Shown here piece after piece: positions 5,461-6,466 of a stretch of 6,466 nucleotides of DNA (positions within the stretch are counted from its first letter, which is position 1; each line of letters opens with the position of its first letter). The DNA comes from Chitinispirillales bacterium (GTDB taxonomy: Bacteria > Fibrobacterota > Chitinivibrionia > Chitinivibrionales > Chitinispirillaceae), in contig JAIRUL010000082.1 of NCBI GenBank assembly GCA_031254445.1, positions 1-6,466 of the forward strand, given 5' to 3'. The position numbers were made by a program, and so were the translations under genes. The notes under the pieces are model-generated. The model was not told where the DNA came from and searched no databases. It saw nothing but the letters and a program-made list of their open reading frames with translations.

Positions 5461-6227
5461 CTCGGCCCCCCACCGATAGGCGGCGGCGCGGCGAACGGCG
5501 GCTGCTTGGCCGGGGCCGGGGCCTCCGAGAAGAACGCGCTGAAAATCTCGCGGCGCAGCCTCACAACGAGGAGGTCTTTCAGCTCCTCCATCTCGTCGGC
5601 GGCGCGCTCCGCCTTGTTGTTGCAGTAGTTGTAAAAGAAGAGCGCGGGAATGGCGACCGCAAGGCCCACTATCGTGGTGATGAGCGACTCCGCGATGCCC
5701 GGCGCGACCACGGGCAGGCTAGCCGACCCTTGGCGGCCGATCTCGTAGAAAGCGTTCATGATGCCCCACACCGTGCCGAGAAGCCCGAGAAACGGCGCGA
5801 TGCTGCTTACCATGGCCAAGAGGATCACCCCGCGGTCGAACGGCGCGACGATCCCGGCGAGCGCGCTCTCGACGCGCTCTTTCGCCATCGTGAACTGGCT
5901 CTCTAAAAAGAACGACCAGTCCTTCACCTTGGTGAGCGCCCGCGCGTCGCCCATGATGCGGTGGTACTCGTCCACCCCCACCTTGGCAAGCTGCCCCATC
6001 GGCGTGTTCAGCTCGGTGTTGCTCATGCGGTCGATCTCCGTCATGTGCCGCACATCCTGCTGGAAGCGCTGCTGGAAACCCCGGTTGCTCCGCGAGACGC
6101 GGTTTAGCGAGACGATGCGCGCGAAAATGAGCGCCCAGCTCCAAAGCGAGAAAATGCCTAATATCGCGCAGACCGCCTTGCCCATCGTGCCGGATTTTAG
6201 AATCAGGTCAATTACGGGGATGTCCAT
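5457..6227 (-). CDS. tolQ: TolQ, ExbB/MotA-family motor subunit
   Basis: Product is 256 residues from the chosen ATG. Seen: three membrane helices at about 17-38, 134-160 and 180-202, with a large cytoplasmic region between the first two. The family signature APFLGLLGTVWGIMNAF spans 144-160; Thr152 and Thr184/185 sit where the polar residues lining the TolQ/ExbB channel are expected. TolQ pentamers with TolR convert proton flow into TolA movement. An extra Pro-rich tail (about 236-256, APAPAKQPPFAAPPP) extends beyond the usual end. The reading frame is open up to an ATG at 6293, but those 22 extra residues are Lys/Arg-rich and encoded by low-complexity AT-rich repeats. MDIPVIDLIL resembles normal TolQ starts, and AAGGA lies at 6241-6245, though 13 nt away, which is long. 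First gene of the cluster; its stop overlaps the tolR start by 4 nt. TolQ family membership is secure; the exact start is moderately sure. Confidence 0.93.
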   Translation of the reverse strand: MDIPVIDLILKSGTMGKAVCAILGIFSLWSWALIFARIVSLNRVSRSNRGFQQRFQQDVRHMTEIDRMSNTELNTPMGQLAKVGVDEYHRIMGDARALTKVKDWSFFLESQFTMAKERVESALAGIVAPFDRGVILLAMVSSIAPFLGLLGTVWGIMNAFYEIGRQGSASLPVVAPGIAESLITTIVGLAVAIPALFFYNYCNNKAERAADEMEELKDLLVVRLRREIFSAFFSEAPAPAKQPPFAAPPPIGGGPR

Positions 6228-6262
6228 TTCTTGCGTTGCTTCCTTTCGTGTTTTTAGCCTTA

Positions 6263-6285
6263 ATCTTTTTATCTTTTTATCTTTT
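6263..6285 (+). repeat. Short AT-rich tandem repeat in tolQ leader
   Basis: ATCTTTTT is present twice in a row, followed by ATCTTTT. On the transcribed side this is a polypurine run of AAAAAGAT units directly upstream of the tolQ ribosome-binding region. It would encode the Lys/Arg-rich start if translation began at 6293, which argues against that start. Confidence 0.7.
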
Positions 6286-6287
6286 AA

Positions 6288-6326
6288 AATCAAATTCTTT
6301 TTTAAATCTTTTTCAGACGAAGCCTA
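6288..6326 (+). repeat. Truncated repeat unit (lead only), tandem with the next copy
   Basis: The T-rich lead through CAGACGAAGCCTA is present and then stops in the middle of the first hairpin. The following 6327-6370 repeats the same lead (ATCAAAGTCAAATTC through GAAGCCTA). This looks like a partial tandem duplication or a broken copy with a period of about 44 bp. It lies in the leader of tolQ. Confidence 0.75.
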
Positions 6327-6329
6327 ATC

Positions 6330-6412
6330 AAAGTCAAATTCTTTTTAAAATCTTTTTCAGACGAAGCCTACGGCTTCATAACGTGTGGCGCAGAGCCGCC
6401 ACACAAAGTCAA
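6330..6412 (+). repeat. Palindromic repeat copy 4, identical over 83 bp to 4055-4137
   Basis: Hairpins are at 6363-6377 (GAAGCC/GGCTTC) and 6383-6404 (GTGTGGCG/CGCCACAC, loop CAGAGC). It is followed by two AAAGTC units, AAAATCCGGT and the 20-bp linker, so it has the same modular order as the element in the tolA-tolB gap. Confidence 0.9.
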
Positions 6413-6426
6413 AGTCAAAATCCGGT

Positions 6427-6466
6427 ACCCCGCCGCCTTTGACTTTGACGTTGACTGTGTGTGGCG
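6427..6466 (-). repeat. Linker plus start of an inverted repeat copy 5, cut by window edge
   Basis: The 20-bp linker (6427-6446) is followed by hexamers GACTTT and GACGTT, then GACTGTGTGTGGCG at the window end. The last part matches the reverse complement of copy 1 at 47-60, so a second inverted unit almost certainly continues outside the window. Confidence 0.7.

Noticed and set aside
4286..6227. ExbB-ExbD-TonB iron-uptake operon
   Set aside because: tolB and a CpoB-like gene follow directly on the same strand, so the Tol assignment is better, although the transducer is TonB-like in shape.
6228..6293. 22-residue N-terminal extension of TolQ
   Set aside because: It is Lys/Arg-rich, coded by AT-rich tandem repeats, and unlike TolQ N-termini; the inner ATG at 6227 fits the family better.
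6236..6442. Small plus-strand open frame of 68 codons
   Set aside because: It runs through repeat DNA and the tolQ start with no ribosome-binding site; Phe/Leu-rich content only reflects T-rich tracts.

Overview
This window is a Tol-Pal (cell-envelope) gene cluster from a Gram-negative (diderm) bacterium. All six genes are on the minus strand, so transcription runs from high to low coordinates: tolQ, tolR, a TolA/TonB-type protein, tolB, a CpoB/YbgF-like lipoprotein, and a large unrecognised outer-membrane beta-barrel protein. Coding regions are GC-rich, while gaps contain AT-rich stretches and palindromic repeats. The species cannot be fixed from this sequence. The gene order and the TonB-like TolA would fit a deep-branching diderm, with Fibrobacterota-like lineages as one weak guess; the classic proteobacterial form (long helical TolA, pal after tolB) is absent.

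Layout from the transcription start side: (i) 6228-6466, non-coding, AT-rich leader plus repeat elements; (ii) 4286-6227, tolQ-tolR-tolA packed with overlapping start and stop codons, so almost certainly translationally coupled; (iii) 4019-4285, a 267-bp gap filled mainly by a composite inverted repeat; (iv) 1946-4018, tolB and the CpoB-like gene, 45 bp apart; (v) 1847-1945, a 99-bp gap with a GC-rich palindrome; (vi) 71-1846, the barrel protein; (vii) 1-78, another repeat copy running into the 3' end of the barrel gene.

Functionally, TolQ and TolR form the inner-membrane, proton-driven motor. The TolA-like protein is the periplasm-spanning force transducer, TolB is the soluble periplasmic propeller, and the CpoB-like protein is the TPR/coiled-coil partner that in Enterobacteria links this machine to peptidoglycan synthesis. 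No Pal gene (OmpA-type peptidoglycan-binding lipoprotein) is present in the window. Its usual place after tolB is taken directly by the CpoB-like gene, and a novel barrel protein closes the cluster.

The least conventional content is in the gaps. A dispersed, modular palindromic element (two hairpins, a degenerate 6-bp tandem tract TGAYKT on the coding strand, and a conserved 20-bp linker) occurs whole or in part at 1-78, 4055-4260 and 6288-6466. Pieces of its hexamer motif also occur in the other gaps. One 83-bp segment is identical on both sides of tolQRA. No transposase, CRISPR, tRNA or rRNA was seen.
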